IMG/VR virus record: IMGVR_UViG_3300006802_000133
Coordinates: 1-50,202 of that record
Origin: a virus
Direction: 5' to 3' (one strand)
DNA length: 50,202 nucleotides
The number at the start of each line of letters is the position of its first letter. The first letter of the stretch is position 1. Both the position numbers and the translations under genes were made by a program. The notes below the pieces were generated by a model, which saw only the letters and a program-made list of their open reading frames with translations, searched no databases and was not told the origin of the DNA. This document shows, one piece after another, positions 13,357 to 22,284 of the stretch.

Positions 13357-13857
13357 ATGGAAACTAAAAGCACACAACGTGGCAAGAAGGTTAGTCGAAA
13401 GATCGTTAACCATTTGGAGTCGATGGTTGGATCAAGTGTATCTGACTGGGGCATGTCTAGAACAGCAGCGATCACTGAACTTTCCAAGAAGATTGGAGTG
13501 ACGTTCAACACACTAAAGAAAGTGTTGGAGAATGATCGCAGTCGTGTCTTTGCAAAGACATATGAACGCATCATTGATTGGTACGAAATCGATACGGACG
13601 AATCGTTGGACGTACTAGAGTTGACGCCTCACGACATAGCAAACAGCCCCGCACACTACACCGACAGCGGTATCGAATGTATCGATGCTATGGTCGCAGT
13701 GTTTGGTGAACAGCGCGTCATGGAGTATGCAGAGATCTCTGCGTTCAAGTACAAGTGGAGGGCTGGGAAGAAGGGCAGCGAGTCGGACGCTCTGTTGGAT
13801 AAGGCCAAGGACATCTGGTACACCCGCTACTCAATGGGTGACGATCCACGGAAATGA
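13357..13857 (+). CDS. DUF3310 protein with N-terminal helix-turn-helix-like domain
   Basis: Residues about 94-155 match the DUF3310 (SaV-like) domain: SPAHYTDSGIECIDAMVAVF, then YAEISAFKYKWRAGKKG and LDKAKDIWYTRY. The domain is widespread in phages and sometimes labelled nucleotide kinase, though its function is not established. The first about 75 residues are an additional basic domain with MSRTAAITELSKKIGVTFNT, which reads like a DNA-binding helix-turn-helix. This could be a regulatory fusion. The stop overlaps the next start (ATGA). Confidence 0.75.
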   Translation: METKSTQRGKKVSRKIVNHLESMVGSSVSDWGMSRTAAITELSKKIGVTFNTLKKVLENDRSRVFAKTYERIIDWYEIDTDESLDVLELTPHDIANSPAHYTDSGIECIDAMVAVFGEQRVMEYAEISAFKYKWRAGKKGSESDALLDKAKDIWYTRYSMGDDPRK

Positions 13858-14039
13858 AAACGTTAACCGCCACGCTGCTAATGTTCGTTGCGATGTGCGC
13901 TTACGCGCACATCCATCAGTGGGAGTTTGTAAGTAGCTACAATGGCGCGAGTGGAGACCAGATCTGTGTCTGGTCTTGCACTTTCTCAGGACAGGATCAC
14001 ACGATTCAAACAGTCGGCTGCTGGAACCCTAACGACTAG
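13854..14039 (+). CDS. Small exported cysteine-containing protein (61 aa)
   Basis: The protein begins MKTLTATLLMFVAMCAYAHI: a charged start, a hydrophobic core and a possible AYA cleavage site, so export to the periplasm is likely. Cys15 also allows a lipobox-like reading (FVAMC), which is weaker. The mature part of about 43 residues has three cysteines near 38, 42 and 56 and several Trp residues. It is the last gene of the + operon, and the convergent late operon ends 1 bp beyond its stop. A role at the cell envelope, such as exclusion of other phages, is a guess. Confidence 0.65.
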   Translation: MKTLTATLLMFVAMCAYAHIHQWEFVSSYNGASGDQICVWSCTFSGQDHTIQTVGCWNPND

Positions 14040-14040
14040 G

Positions 14041-17000
14041 TCACCGCAGCCCAGACCCCACATCAAATGCCGGGATCTCTATCTGCTGCCGCATCAATGG
14101 CACAACCTCAAGGTATCGACGCTTGCGTATCTCCACCTCTCTGATTCGCTCCTGCTTCTCTTCAGGAGAGATATCCATGCGGCGTATCGCCTGTTCTTCT
14201 TTCCTGAGACGCGACAAGCCACGCCGGATCTCCGCCTGCTCACGATACATTGGCAGCAGGTATTCCCTACCAGCTATGTACCTTTCGGCCTGATCTAGCT
14301 TGCCATCTTTACGCAGCTTGCTGTACGTCTTGTACACCTGATCTACATAGGTAGCCATGTCGTAGAACTCTTCAGTTCTCCCTGCGCCAAACTCTCTTGT
14401 AAAGAATCGCCGCAGCAATGGGCTGTCGTATACAGGACGCGCCGGTAGGATTTTGGTTTGATCTCCAGTGAGAAGCTCTGACCTCAATGCTGCGTCAGAC
14501 ATTGCCAGCACATAGCTACCAATCGTCCCGGTGTACCCCCTAATAAGGTGATCCATCTTGATTGGGCTGAGATCGAATGGCGCAAACTCTGCCGCCAGCT
14601 TTGCGACCTCTGAGGTGCTGCTAAGAACCTGAGCTTCTCCAGCTAAACTGCTGCTCATGTATTGAGGAACAATAGCTCTGCCAGTGAAGCCATTGTAGTT
14701 TGCTATTGTCTCAATCAACGGTGCAACTATCTGTGGCCCCGTCACAGGAACTTCCAGTGTGCTAACAATAGCCCTTTGCAGTGACTCACGAGTCTGTCTG
14801 CCGGTTGTATCGCCGGTCATCTCGCGCATCATGCGCTCTGGCAGGGTCTTAAACAGCAAGCCAACTTCAAATGGGATCGGATATTTCAATGCAGGGATGT
14901 CCCCCGGCATTGGGATGATCCAGTTGTTGTCTCGCTCTTCTTCTGTTGCCTCTTGGTAGTCCTCTGAATCGCTCACCAGCAGGTAGTACATTGCACTAGC
15001 GCCAGCAAGGATGCCTGCTCGTGCAACGAAGGAACCAAATGCTTTGCGTCTGCTCAACTCTTTGTTCGAGCTTCTGACTCCAGTCGCTGCATTCAGCAGA
15101 AGATCCAGACCTTGAATCCTTGCATTCAGGAACGGCACCGCCGTAGTCAATAGCCGCATCACGGGGTGTGAGCCACGGCGACCAAAGTTCATTACTTCTA
15201 ATGCTTGGAACTCTGCCTCTGCCCTGTCCCCTGTACGCGCAAGCACATCATCATGGACTGCCTTGCGGGTGGCAAAGTCCGATCTGGTTGTCACATCACC
15301 TAGACCATCCCAGATTTTCATCAACAACTTCGTTGTGATGGCCCTGTCATCCTTGATTGCGCCCTGATCTCGCAGTTGCTTGGTCATAAACTTGCCGATG
15401 TCGGCTGGATCTTTCGAGAAGTCGTAACCGCCGACAACACCAGACCGCTCAAGCTCTGACATATCTTTTGCAAACGCCCCGAGAGTGTCCGCAATCGGAA
15501 TAAAGCTTGCTCCAGAGGTTTGATACGCGGACAGCGTGTCTCGCATCATGTTAGCAGCAACAAACGGCGGTGCCCTTGTAACAGTTTCGCGCAAGATGTT
15601 TGCAGGAACGCCGAAGATGGTGTTGAGGAAGTCGTAGCCAGCACCACCTTCCATCGGTTGCAGAGACGTAAAGACAAGAGGGTCTTCGATAACGAACTTC
15701 CTGTCTTTGCCTTGAACCCTGAAGGTAACAACGTTAAGACCCTTACCTGACTTGCCCTTTGGCAACTCGTAAGCAAGGCCATAACGTACCATATTCCGTA
15801 CCACTCGCTGCTGGGCCACGTTGTTCATGCCCATGCTGATTGCGGCAGCCATGTTGGTCGTGATTGCATCAAGTAACGGTACGTTGAGCGCGGTATCAGT
15901 GCCTGTTATCCCCTTGAAGCTGCCTGCTGTGGTCAGACCGCCGAACATATTGGGCGCATTGGGCACATCCCTGCCCTCTGCTTGACGATAGAACGGCACG
16001 TAGTCTGACTGAGCAGCCCATATCTCTGCCATCTCTGCATCAAGAACGCCTGTGTCTCGCATGAACTGGATGGTCTTTGCATTGTATGCCTGCCAAACCT
16101 CATACCAGTCCTTAATCTCTGGATGGTTTCGCTCTACATACTGGATGATTTGTAGCTGTTCTTCTGGAGTGCCGGGAGAATCTATCCCTCGTTTACGCAG
16201 CCCCTCTGCTCGTCTTGCAATGGCATAAGCTTGGGCATCTTTCTCTAGTGAACCCTTGTCGTTGAACAGTAGACCCATGACTCCCGCCAGTCCCCTGAAC
16301 TGCACGGTCTCTCCGGGCCTGCTTGAGTCTGCTGAGAAGGTGTGGCTGAAGTCCTCTACCGTGGTACGCCCATCCTTGTACACGGCGTTGCCGTACTTGA
16401 TCGCAGCACCAGCGATAGCATTAGATCTGTCGGCTGCCATCAGCGCAGGCAGGGCAGCAGAGCTTGCCATGACATCTCTATCAAGCGTCTTCTCAAGCGC
16501 CTCAAACTGTGCGTACCGGAATACCGTTCCTTGCTTCAAGGCAGTAATGAAGTTGCGTATCGGCCCACGCTCAAGAACGTTTAGATATGTCTCGCCGGGA
16601 GTGATGTTGGCTGGGTTGGCAACCAGCTTGTCCATTGTCCTCTGCACATCGACGGGTCTCTCTGGCTCGTTGCCACGAGAGAACATGATCTGCTGCTCAC
16701 GGGACAGCTTCTGCCCTTTGTCTGGATCAGCAGCGACAGCCTGTGCGTATGGATCTGCGCTTGGGTTTATCTTTGGAGCGTAGCCAGAGGCAAAGTCTTT
16801 CGCCTTCTCTGCGTTAGCCTCGACAGTAGCCTTGACCTGTCCGTCAGGTATGCGCTTACGAGCTAGATCTGTATCTGCTCTGGAAGCTCCGCTTCTTCTT
16901 CGGCTGAAAGCTGGCCCTCCAGCTTCTGGTCTGGATACGCTAGCGTAAGATACGTTGTCCTCGTAAGTGGGAGGTTGCTGGCCTTTAGATACTGCATCAC

Positions 17001-20000
17001 GGGGTCTATCGGCCCAGTCTGGGTTGGGGATTTGTCCTGCTGACGCATGTAATAGTACCTCTTGCCTAGCTTTATCTAAGTCTATCAGTCGTTTGTTGTA
17101 TTGTCGCCATACGTTATCCACAAACTTAACGTTTTCTTCGTTGTTCTTGTAGCTTGGGCTGAACACCCCACGGATAGCTTCCCACGTAATCGACTGCATC
17201 TCTCTGGCTAATACGCCACGCTCCGCTGCCGCCCTGCGGTACGCCTCTTCAAACAGGGAGTAGGTGCCATTGATCCCGGTAATCTTAGAGCTTGACGCGC
17301 CAGTCTTACCTACCACACCACCACCGAAGTTGTGTATGACAGGCTCCGACTTGCCGCTCAAAGGCTGCAACAGCCCTGCCGCTACAGCGTGGGTATCAAT
17401 CGTGACAAACCCAAGATCCGACTGTGGATCAAAGATGTTGTTGTAGAAATTACGAACCTTGTTCTGGGTGCCCAAGGATGAGGAGATCACGTCGATGTCG
17501 TTTGACCTCAAAGCAACGACAGCCTTGGCGATCTCGTTCATAGACCCCCAGCCAGCGCCAGCGTCTTCGCCTTTGACCGTCTTGACGTAGTCCATGATCG
17601 TGCCGTCAGGAGATATGATCCTGTGGGCGCGGCTGTTGTATGTCTCGTCATACGTCCTGATGTAGTACGCAAGCTGCAAGTTAGTCTTGTCTGAATCGCC
17701 AGCAAGAATCTCATTGATGGTCTTGCCATCTATCTCTGGCAGGATCTTGGATGATATCGCCCTAGACTTAGCTGACGCACCCTCTTTGAGATACAGCCGC
17801 TTTGCAGTGTCCATCATCTCGCCATTGAACGGGGTGTTTGCCTGCTCAAAGAATATGTCTGCGGTGCGCTCACCCAGAGAAGCATTCATGTACCAGTCTT
17901 TCTGAGGCGATAGGTTAGCTAGCACGGCGGAAGCCTGCTCTAAGCTTATGTTGTGCTTGCCTGCCATTCGTTGGGCTAGCTTGTTTGCACCCTCGTACCA
18001 GAGCTTGGATGTTTCTCTGATAGATGGGTCAACCATGTCGTAGATGTACAGCAGGTTGTCCTTCACTGTCTCGACAAAGCTCTCTGCTTTCTGCTCGTCT
18101 GTTCTAAGAGCGCGATCCTTTCGCAGGATTGGGTATATGCTGGCGTCCTTGATCAGCGCCATGTTCTTTGTGAAGACTGGCTTGTCGCCTGTGAACGCCT
18201 GATAGTCGTTGACCAGCAGATCATCTAGCGGATCTTCTGTCCTTCGCACAGCAGTTGGGAACCGTGTGCTTACCTGACCCTTTGCTTTACGAGAGAACAC
18301 CGGCCCTGTGTAGTCCCTGTCCTTGAGAACGGGTCTCGAATCGAACATCGGGATGCCGTCTTCCGTAAAACCATACAAGTCAAACGGTATGGTCTTAGGG
18401 AACTGTAGCTGCACTTCCTCAAGAACTGACGGATCAACCTGACCGGCGGTGACGCCCTTGCTAACCAGCCCTACATAAGCCCTATCATCTTCTTTGTATA
18501 GGGCGCTCGGTCTTGCGTCTGACTCACCAAATCTCAACTCACCAGCCGTGCCACCAGCAGATGTCAAGGTCACTGGCATCAGCGTGTCGCCATAGCCTTG
18601 CGAGGCATAGTATCTGGCTCGGTGCCTGCCCTCGTGCCCAGTAATGCTGGCAGCGCCACGCTCATTAGCGGTGAACTGTAGGAAATTTGGTTGAAACTTC
18701 TGACCCGCAGCAGCCATTGCATCAACGCGCTCAGTCTTAGATTGGTCTACGCCTGTGGCTGCAAGCTTTAGAAACTCATTCGGGGTCATCATGGTCACGG
18801 TTGATCGTGACGATGGGTCTACAGCGTCTCTGAACTGGTAGTCAACCCTCTCTGGGTCTAAGAACTGCTGCGTTATTGGCGACGAATCCATCAACTCTCT
18901 GACCTGTGAGGTCTTGATGTCGCGCCCTCTTGAGAAGACAGGCTGTTCAATGAAGTCAGCCATCCTTGGGCCGCCTTGCTTGCCAACCCTTGACGGATCA
19001 TCTTCAGCGCCTGCTGTAGGCAGCACCTGACTGGGAGCAGTGGCGGATACACCAGCCTCTCGCTCGGTAAGTTGTAACGTGCGGACTTGATCTCTCGGTC
19101 TAGAACCAACCCGACCAGATGAGATGTCATCAATGATGCCCTCAAACGATCTGAACCCAGAGCCATCAAGAGCATTCTTCATTGCTGACATAAAGCGTGT
19201 AGATCGACGCAGCAGGTTGGCAGGCTTGCCTGACACCAAGCTAGGGTTGGCTCGTTGATCTCGCACCATCTCAGCGACAGCTTCTTCCATCTGCTGAACT
19301 GGATTGTACTCGGCATACTCTTTAGCAGCCCACTCCGTGTATGTTTGGTTACCCTTCTTTAGCACCGCAGCCCTGTTACTAAGGATCGTCCACTCGGTCT
19401 TTGTGAATAGATCCATCATCCGCATGGCGTGAATCATCTCGTGATTCAGGACATCAGCTAGTCGAGCTTCTACCTGCTGATCCGTAAGCGTGGGATCATT
19501 AGCCACTGCATCAACAGACAAGAAAATCTGATTCATGTCAGGGTGGTAGTACCCTTCAGTAACCTGACCCTCTTGAGCATCAGGATCTACAACGTCATCC
19601 CTGACGAACCGCTGCGAACCCATAGTCCCGCCTACAACAAGCTCTGGATCTATCTGTTCGCCTCTTTTTATCGGCCTAATTCCATACACTAGGTTACCGT
19701 CTGCGCCCCTCACAACGTTCCTGAGGGCGTGTGAGACGTTTACTGGCACATCCCCTACGCTCAAGCCCTGCATCTGCTTGGCTAACGCAGACTCAAACTG
19801 CTGAATCTCTATGTCTTGACGCTGATCTATGGATGGGCCTTCCAATAGCAAAGGCTCTTGCTCTGTCTTGGTAATGCCCTGCGCCTTTGCGTCTTCGAGC
19901 AGGCTGTCGAGTGCAGTAGGGGATACGTCGCCGTCAATCTGGAAATCACCGATGGCATCGCCTAGCTGCATTGGCCCCATGTCTGGGTTTTCTTTGAGTG

Positions 20001-22284
20001 CCGCTACCGCCCTTCTAAATTGATCACCCGTGTATGGCTTGAGCTTGAATAATGGGAGTCTAGTCGGCTTGTCGAACCTTGGGAGGGAGCGCATCTTCTG
20101 CGCGAACATCTTAAATTCACCATCAGTCATATCGCTCAAAGCCGTGCCGGGAGAAACCCCGGCAAACTTCTCAGCCAAGAACTGTAACTCTGGTGAGTCG
20201 ATAGGAGATATTACGTTCTTTGCATCTAGAATGTTCTGCAAGAACTGCCGCGCAGGGAACTTGTCTCGGTATACAGACTCATCAACTCGACCAATGCCTG
20301 TGTTCGCATTTAGCTGATTAGCAAAAGCTTGAGCCTCTCCAGCATCGCGCCCGAACCTCTTGATTCTAGGCATGTTTTTCTTGTCAGCGCCTGTCTCAAG
20401 ATACTCTTGCTTCTCTTTATAGTTCAGCTTCCTGCCGCGAATTACTTCGCCTGCACTGCTGACTACAACATAGTCAGGCACCGTAGCGTTTTTCTTTCTG
20501 CGATCTTCTATGCGATAAGACTCAGTCTCAACCAATCCGTTGAGTCTTGTATCAACTATGTTAGGGAACTTATCGTTAAGCTCTTCTTTAACTTCCTCTA
20601 GGGTGAAGTTGTTTGATAGCGGTAACCCCTGCTCCATGCGCCTGCGATTGATCCGCTGCGATGCAGTCATCCTAGCTTCTGGGCGCACACCATTTGCAAC
20701 ATCACGAATGACAGAGACTGTGTCTTCGCCCTCGTAAAACCCACGGTCAACGGTGGTCTCTGCGGCAGCATCTACAGATGGCCCAATGAACGTCATCTGT
20801 TCAGGGTCGTTAGCAGCAATGTTGTATCGCCTTAGCGTCTTCTTCTGCTGATCGTCGTAATAATTTGAGGATGATTCGACTACAGCTTCGCCAGCATCGT
20901 ATACGTTGCTCAACTCCACCTGTCGATTGAGGGCACCAGCTAGTGCTGCGGCATCGCCACGACTCTCAACTGGCTGGCTGTATGCATAGCCCTCTGCATC
21001 AACAACAGAGAAGCTGTCGCCGTTGTCTTGTATTGAGAAGGTATTTCTCTTTGACGGGAACGCTCGTCCCATCTGGCGTGATATCTCAAGGGCCGTCTCA
21101 TCAACAGTGCCTCTTGGCGTTATAGTTGATGCTCTGTCTCTTGCTGCGGCAGATACGTCAGCCTCTATATCAACGTCTCGTCGGCCTTCTAACTGCTGCT
21201 GCGCTTCTATGTCAGCGGCAATCTCATCTATCAGGGCGGCACCGCGCTCCATGTCGAGATCTGCGGAGAGATCAGCGTCTTGTTGCGCTATAAAGTCTTC
21301 TCGTTCCTTAATCTTTGCCTGCTCTTTTTCTAGAGCAGAGTCATAGTTGGCCTTGTTTCTGCGACCAGCAATAGCGTTAACAACTAGGTCTGCACCGGCA
21401 CCAACAGCGCCACCAACAGTAAACTCATCGTATAGTGTTGGCCCAAGTAACTCGGCGTCCTCGTTGTATACGCCTTTCTCAATGGCATTCTGCGCGATAC
21501 TAGCCAAGACTTCTTGAGTAGCCTCGACGCCGCCGGTTCTCAGGGCAGAGCCTAAGACTTCTCTGTATCCCTTAGGCAGCTTGATGTTTCCATCAGCGTC
21601 AATCCTCTTGAGTAGTCTTGTTGGAGCAGCTAGTTCGCTGAGTCCGACAACGCCGCTAAGAATAGCAGCGGTGTCTTCTTGATCTTCTGAGACATCAATG
21701 CCTCTTGCTCTTGCAGCTTCTACCTGCTGCATCTGTGTGCCCGTACCAGAGCCAACAGCTAAGGTTCCCGTGGCACCAGCCCCAAGAATCTTTGCGCCCT
21801 TGCCTGCCAAGCCTGCCAAACGTAACGCTGCTGCTGGGGTAAAGAACGTGGCAAACGAACCTATACCTTCACCGAACTTGGTGATCCATGTGTCTCGGTA
21901 AGCCTCATCAGCCCCAAGGTATTCGTCTATTGCCTGTCTGCCTTCGCGTGAGGCCGCTACAAGGGCGTTCTCATCGCCATCGTCTATGACATCCTCAAAC
22001 CCAGCGAGGTTTGTGGCGGCGTCAGATAGCTCTCCAACGCCCTCTCCAGCAGAGACAAAGGTGTTACCGAACCCACGAGCAATAGCTTTACCGAACTCAA
22101 AGGTCTGACCACCAACCGTGCGCTCATCTGCTAGCGGGTCTTCGTCTTGCGCGGCGACTTGATTCAGCGCCTCGTCAGGAAACTCCTGAGCAAAGATCCG
22201 ATCTAGATCCGCATCTGTAGGCGGCGTATCACCAGTAAGCTTTAGCTTGCGCCCTTTAGGATCGGTAACCAGATATGTAGGCAT
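14041..22284 (-). CDS. Giant polyvalent internal virion protein (2747 aa)
   Basis: The protein is one unbroken frame of 8.2 kb. Visible parts are: an N-terminal motif (YLVTDPKGRKLKLTGDTPPT), hydrophobic helices near 150-190 and 280-305, and a coiled coil near 315-360. A zincin-like motif NHEMIHAMR lies near 945, and a HEGRHRARYY segment near 1215 resembles domains of polyvalent proteins. A long globular region follows near 1345-1730, then helical regions near 1900-2500 including LPD38-type sequence (TTAVPFLNARIQGLDLL), and a charged helical tail. Such proteins are packed in the capsid and injected with the DNA, delivering several activities and helping cross the envelope. The ATG follows the previous stop directly. 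Assignments of single domains are tentative. Confidence 0.8.
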   Translation of the reverse strand: MPTYLVTDPKGRKLKLTGDTPPTDADLDRIFAQEFPDEALNQVAAQDEDPLADERTVGGQTFEFGKAIARGFGNTFVSAGEGVGELSDAATNLAGFEDVIDDGDENALVAASREGRQAIDEYLGADEAYRDTWITKFGEGIGSFATFFTPAAALRLAGLAGKGAKILGAGATGTLAVGSGTGTQMQQVEAARARGIDVSEDQEDTAAILSGVVGLSELAAPTRLLKRIDADGNIKLPKGYREVLGSALRTGGVEATQEVLASIAQNAIEKGVYNEDAELLGPTLYDEFTVGGAVGAGADLVVNAIAGRRNKANYDSALEKEQAKIKEREDFIAQQDADLSADLDMERGAALIDEIAADIEAQQQLEGRRDVDIEADVSAAARDRASTITPRGTVDETALEISRQMGRAFPSKRNTFSIQDNGDSFSVVDAEGYAYSQPVESRGDAAALAGALNRQVELSNVYDAGEAVVESSSNYYDDQQKKTLRRYNIAANDPEQMTFIGPSVDAAAETTVDRGFYEGEDTVSVIRDVANGVRPEARMTASQRINRRRMEQGLPLSNNFTLEEVKEELNDKFPNIVDTRLNGLVETESYRIEDRRKKNATVPDYVVVSSAGEVIRGRKLNYKEKQEYLETGADKKNMPRIKRFGRDAGEAQAFANQLNANTGIGRVDESVYRDKFPARQFLQNILDAKNVISPIDSPELQFLAEKFAGVSPGTALSDMTDGEFKMFAQKMRSLPRFDKPTRLPLFKLKPYTGDQFRRAVAALKENPDMGPMQLGDAIGDFQIDGDVSPTALDSLLEDAKAQGITKTEQEPLLLEGPSIDQRQDIEIQQFESALAKQMQGLSVGDVPVNVSHALRNVVRGADGNLVYGIRPIKRGEQIDPELVVGGTMGSQRFVRDDVVDPDAQEGQVTEGYYHPDMNQIFLSVDAVANDPTLTDQQVEARLADVLNHEMIHAMRMMDLFTKTEWTILSNRAAVLKKGNQTYTEWAAKEYAEYNPVQQMEEAVAEMVRDQRANPSLVSGKPANLLRRSTRFMSAMKNALDGSGFRSFEGIIDDISSGRVGSRPRDQVRTLQLTEREAGVSATAPSQVLPTAGAEDDPSRVGKQGGPRMADFIEQPVFSRGRDIKTSQVRELMDSSPITQQFLDPERVDYQFRDAVDPSSRSTVTMMTPNEFLKLAATGVDQSKTERVDAMAAAGQKFQPNFLQFTANERGAASITGHEGRHRARYYASQGYGDTLMPVTLTSAGGTAGELRFGESDARPSALYKEDDRAYVGLVSKGVTAGQVDPSVLEEVQLQFPKTIPFDLYGFTEDGIPMFDSRPVLKDRDYTGPVFSRKAKGQVSTRFPTAVRRTEDPLDDLLVNDYQAFTGDKPVFTKNMALIKDASIYPILRKDRALRTDEQKAESFVETVKDNLLYIYDMVDPSIRETSKLWYEGANKLAQRMAGKHNISLEQASAVLANLSPQKDWYMNASLGERTADIFFEQANTPFNGEMMDTAKRLYLKEGASAKSRAISSKILPEIDGKTINEILAGDSDKTNLQLAYYIRTYDETYNSRAHRIISPDGTIMDYVKTVKGEDAGAGWGSMNEIAKAVVALRSNDIDVISSSLGTQNKVRNFYNNIFDPQSDLGFVTIDTHAVAAGLLQPLSGKSEPVIHNFGGGVVGKTGASSSKITGINGTYSLFEEAYRRAAAERGVLAREMQSITWEAIRGVFSPSYKNNEENVKFVDNVWRQYNKRLIDLDKARQEVLLHASAGQIPNPDWADRPRDAVSKGQQPPTYEDNVSYASVSRPEAGGPAFSRRRSGASRADTDLARKRIPDGQVKATVEANAEKAKDFASGYAPKINPSADPYAQAVAADPDKGQKLSREQQIMFSRGNEPERPVDVQRTMDKLVANPANITPGETYLNVLERGPIRNFITALKQGTVFRYAQFEALEKTLDRDVMASSAALPALMAADRSNAIAGAAIKYGNAVYKDGRTTVEDFSHTFSADSSRPGETVQFRGLAGVMGLLFNDKGSLEKDAQAYAIARRAEGLRKRGIDSPGTPEEQLQIIQYVERNHPEIKDWYEVWQAYNAKTIQFMRDTGVLDAEMAEIWAAQSDYVPFYRQAEGRDVPNAPNMFGGLTTAGSFKGITGTDTALNVPLLDAITTNMAAAISMGMNNVAQQRVVRNMVRYGLAYELPKGKSGKGLNVVTFRVQGKDRKFVIEDPLVFTSLQPMEGGAGYDFLNTIFGVPANILRETVTRAPPFVAANMMRDTLSAYQTSGASFIPIADTLGAFAKDMSELERSGVVGGYDFSKDPADIGKFMTKQLRDQGAIKDDRAITTKLLMKIWDGLGDVTTRSDFATRKAVHDDVLARTGDRAEAEFQALEVMNFGRRGSHPVMRLLTTAVPFLNARIQGLDLLLNAATGVRSSNKELSRRKAFGSFVARAGILAGASAMYYLLVSDSEDYQEATEEERDNNWIIPMPGDIPALKYPIPFEVGLLFKTLPERMMREMTGDTTGRQTRESLQRAIVSTLEVPVTGPQIVAPLIETIANYNGFTGRAIVPQYMSSSLAGEAQVLSSTSEVAKLAAEFAPFDLSPIKMDHLIRGYTGTIGSYVLAMSDAALRSELLTGDQTKILPARPVYDSPLLRRFFTREFGAGRTEEFYDMATYVDQVYKTYSKLRKDGKLDQAERYIAGREYLLPMYREQAEIRRGLSRLRKEEQAIRRMDISPEEKQERIREVEIRKRRYLEVVPLMRQQIEIPAFDVGSGLR

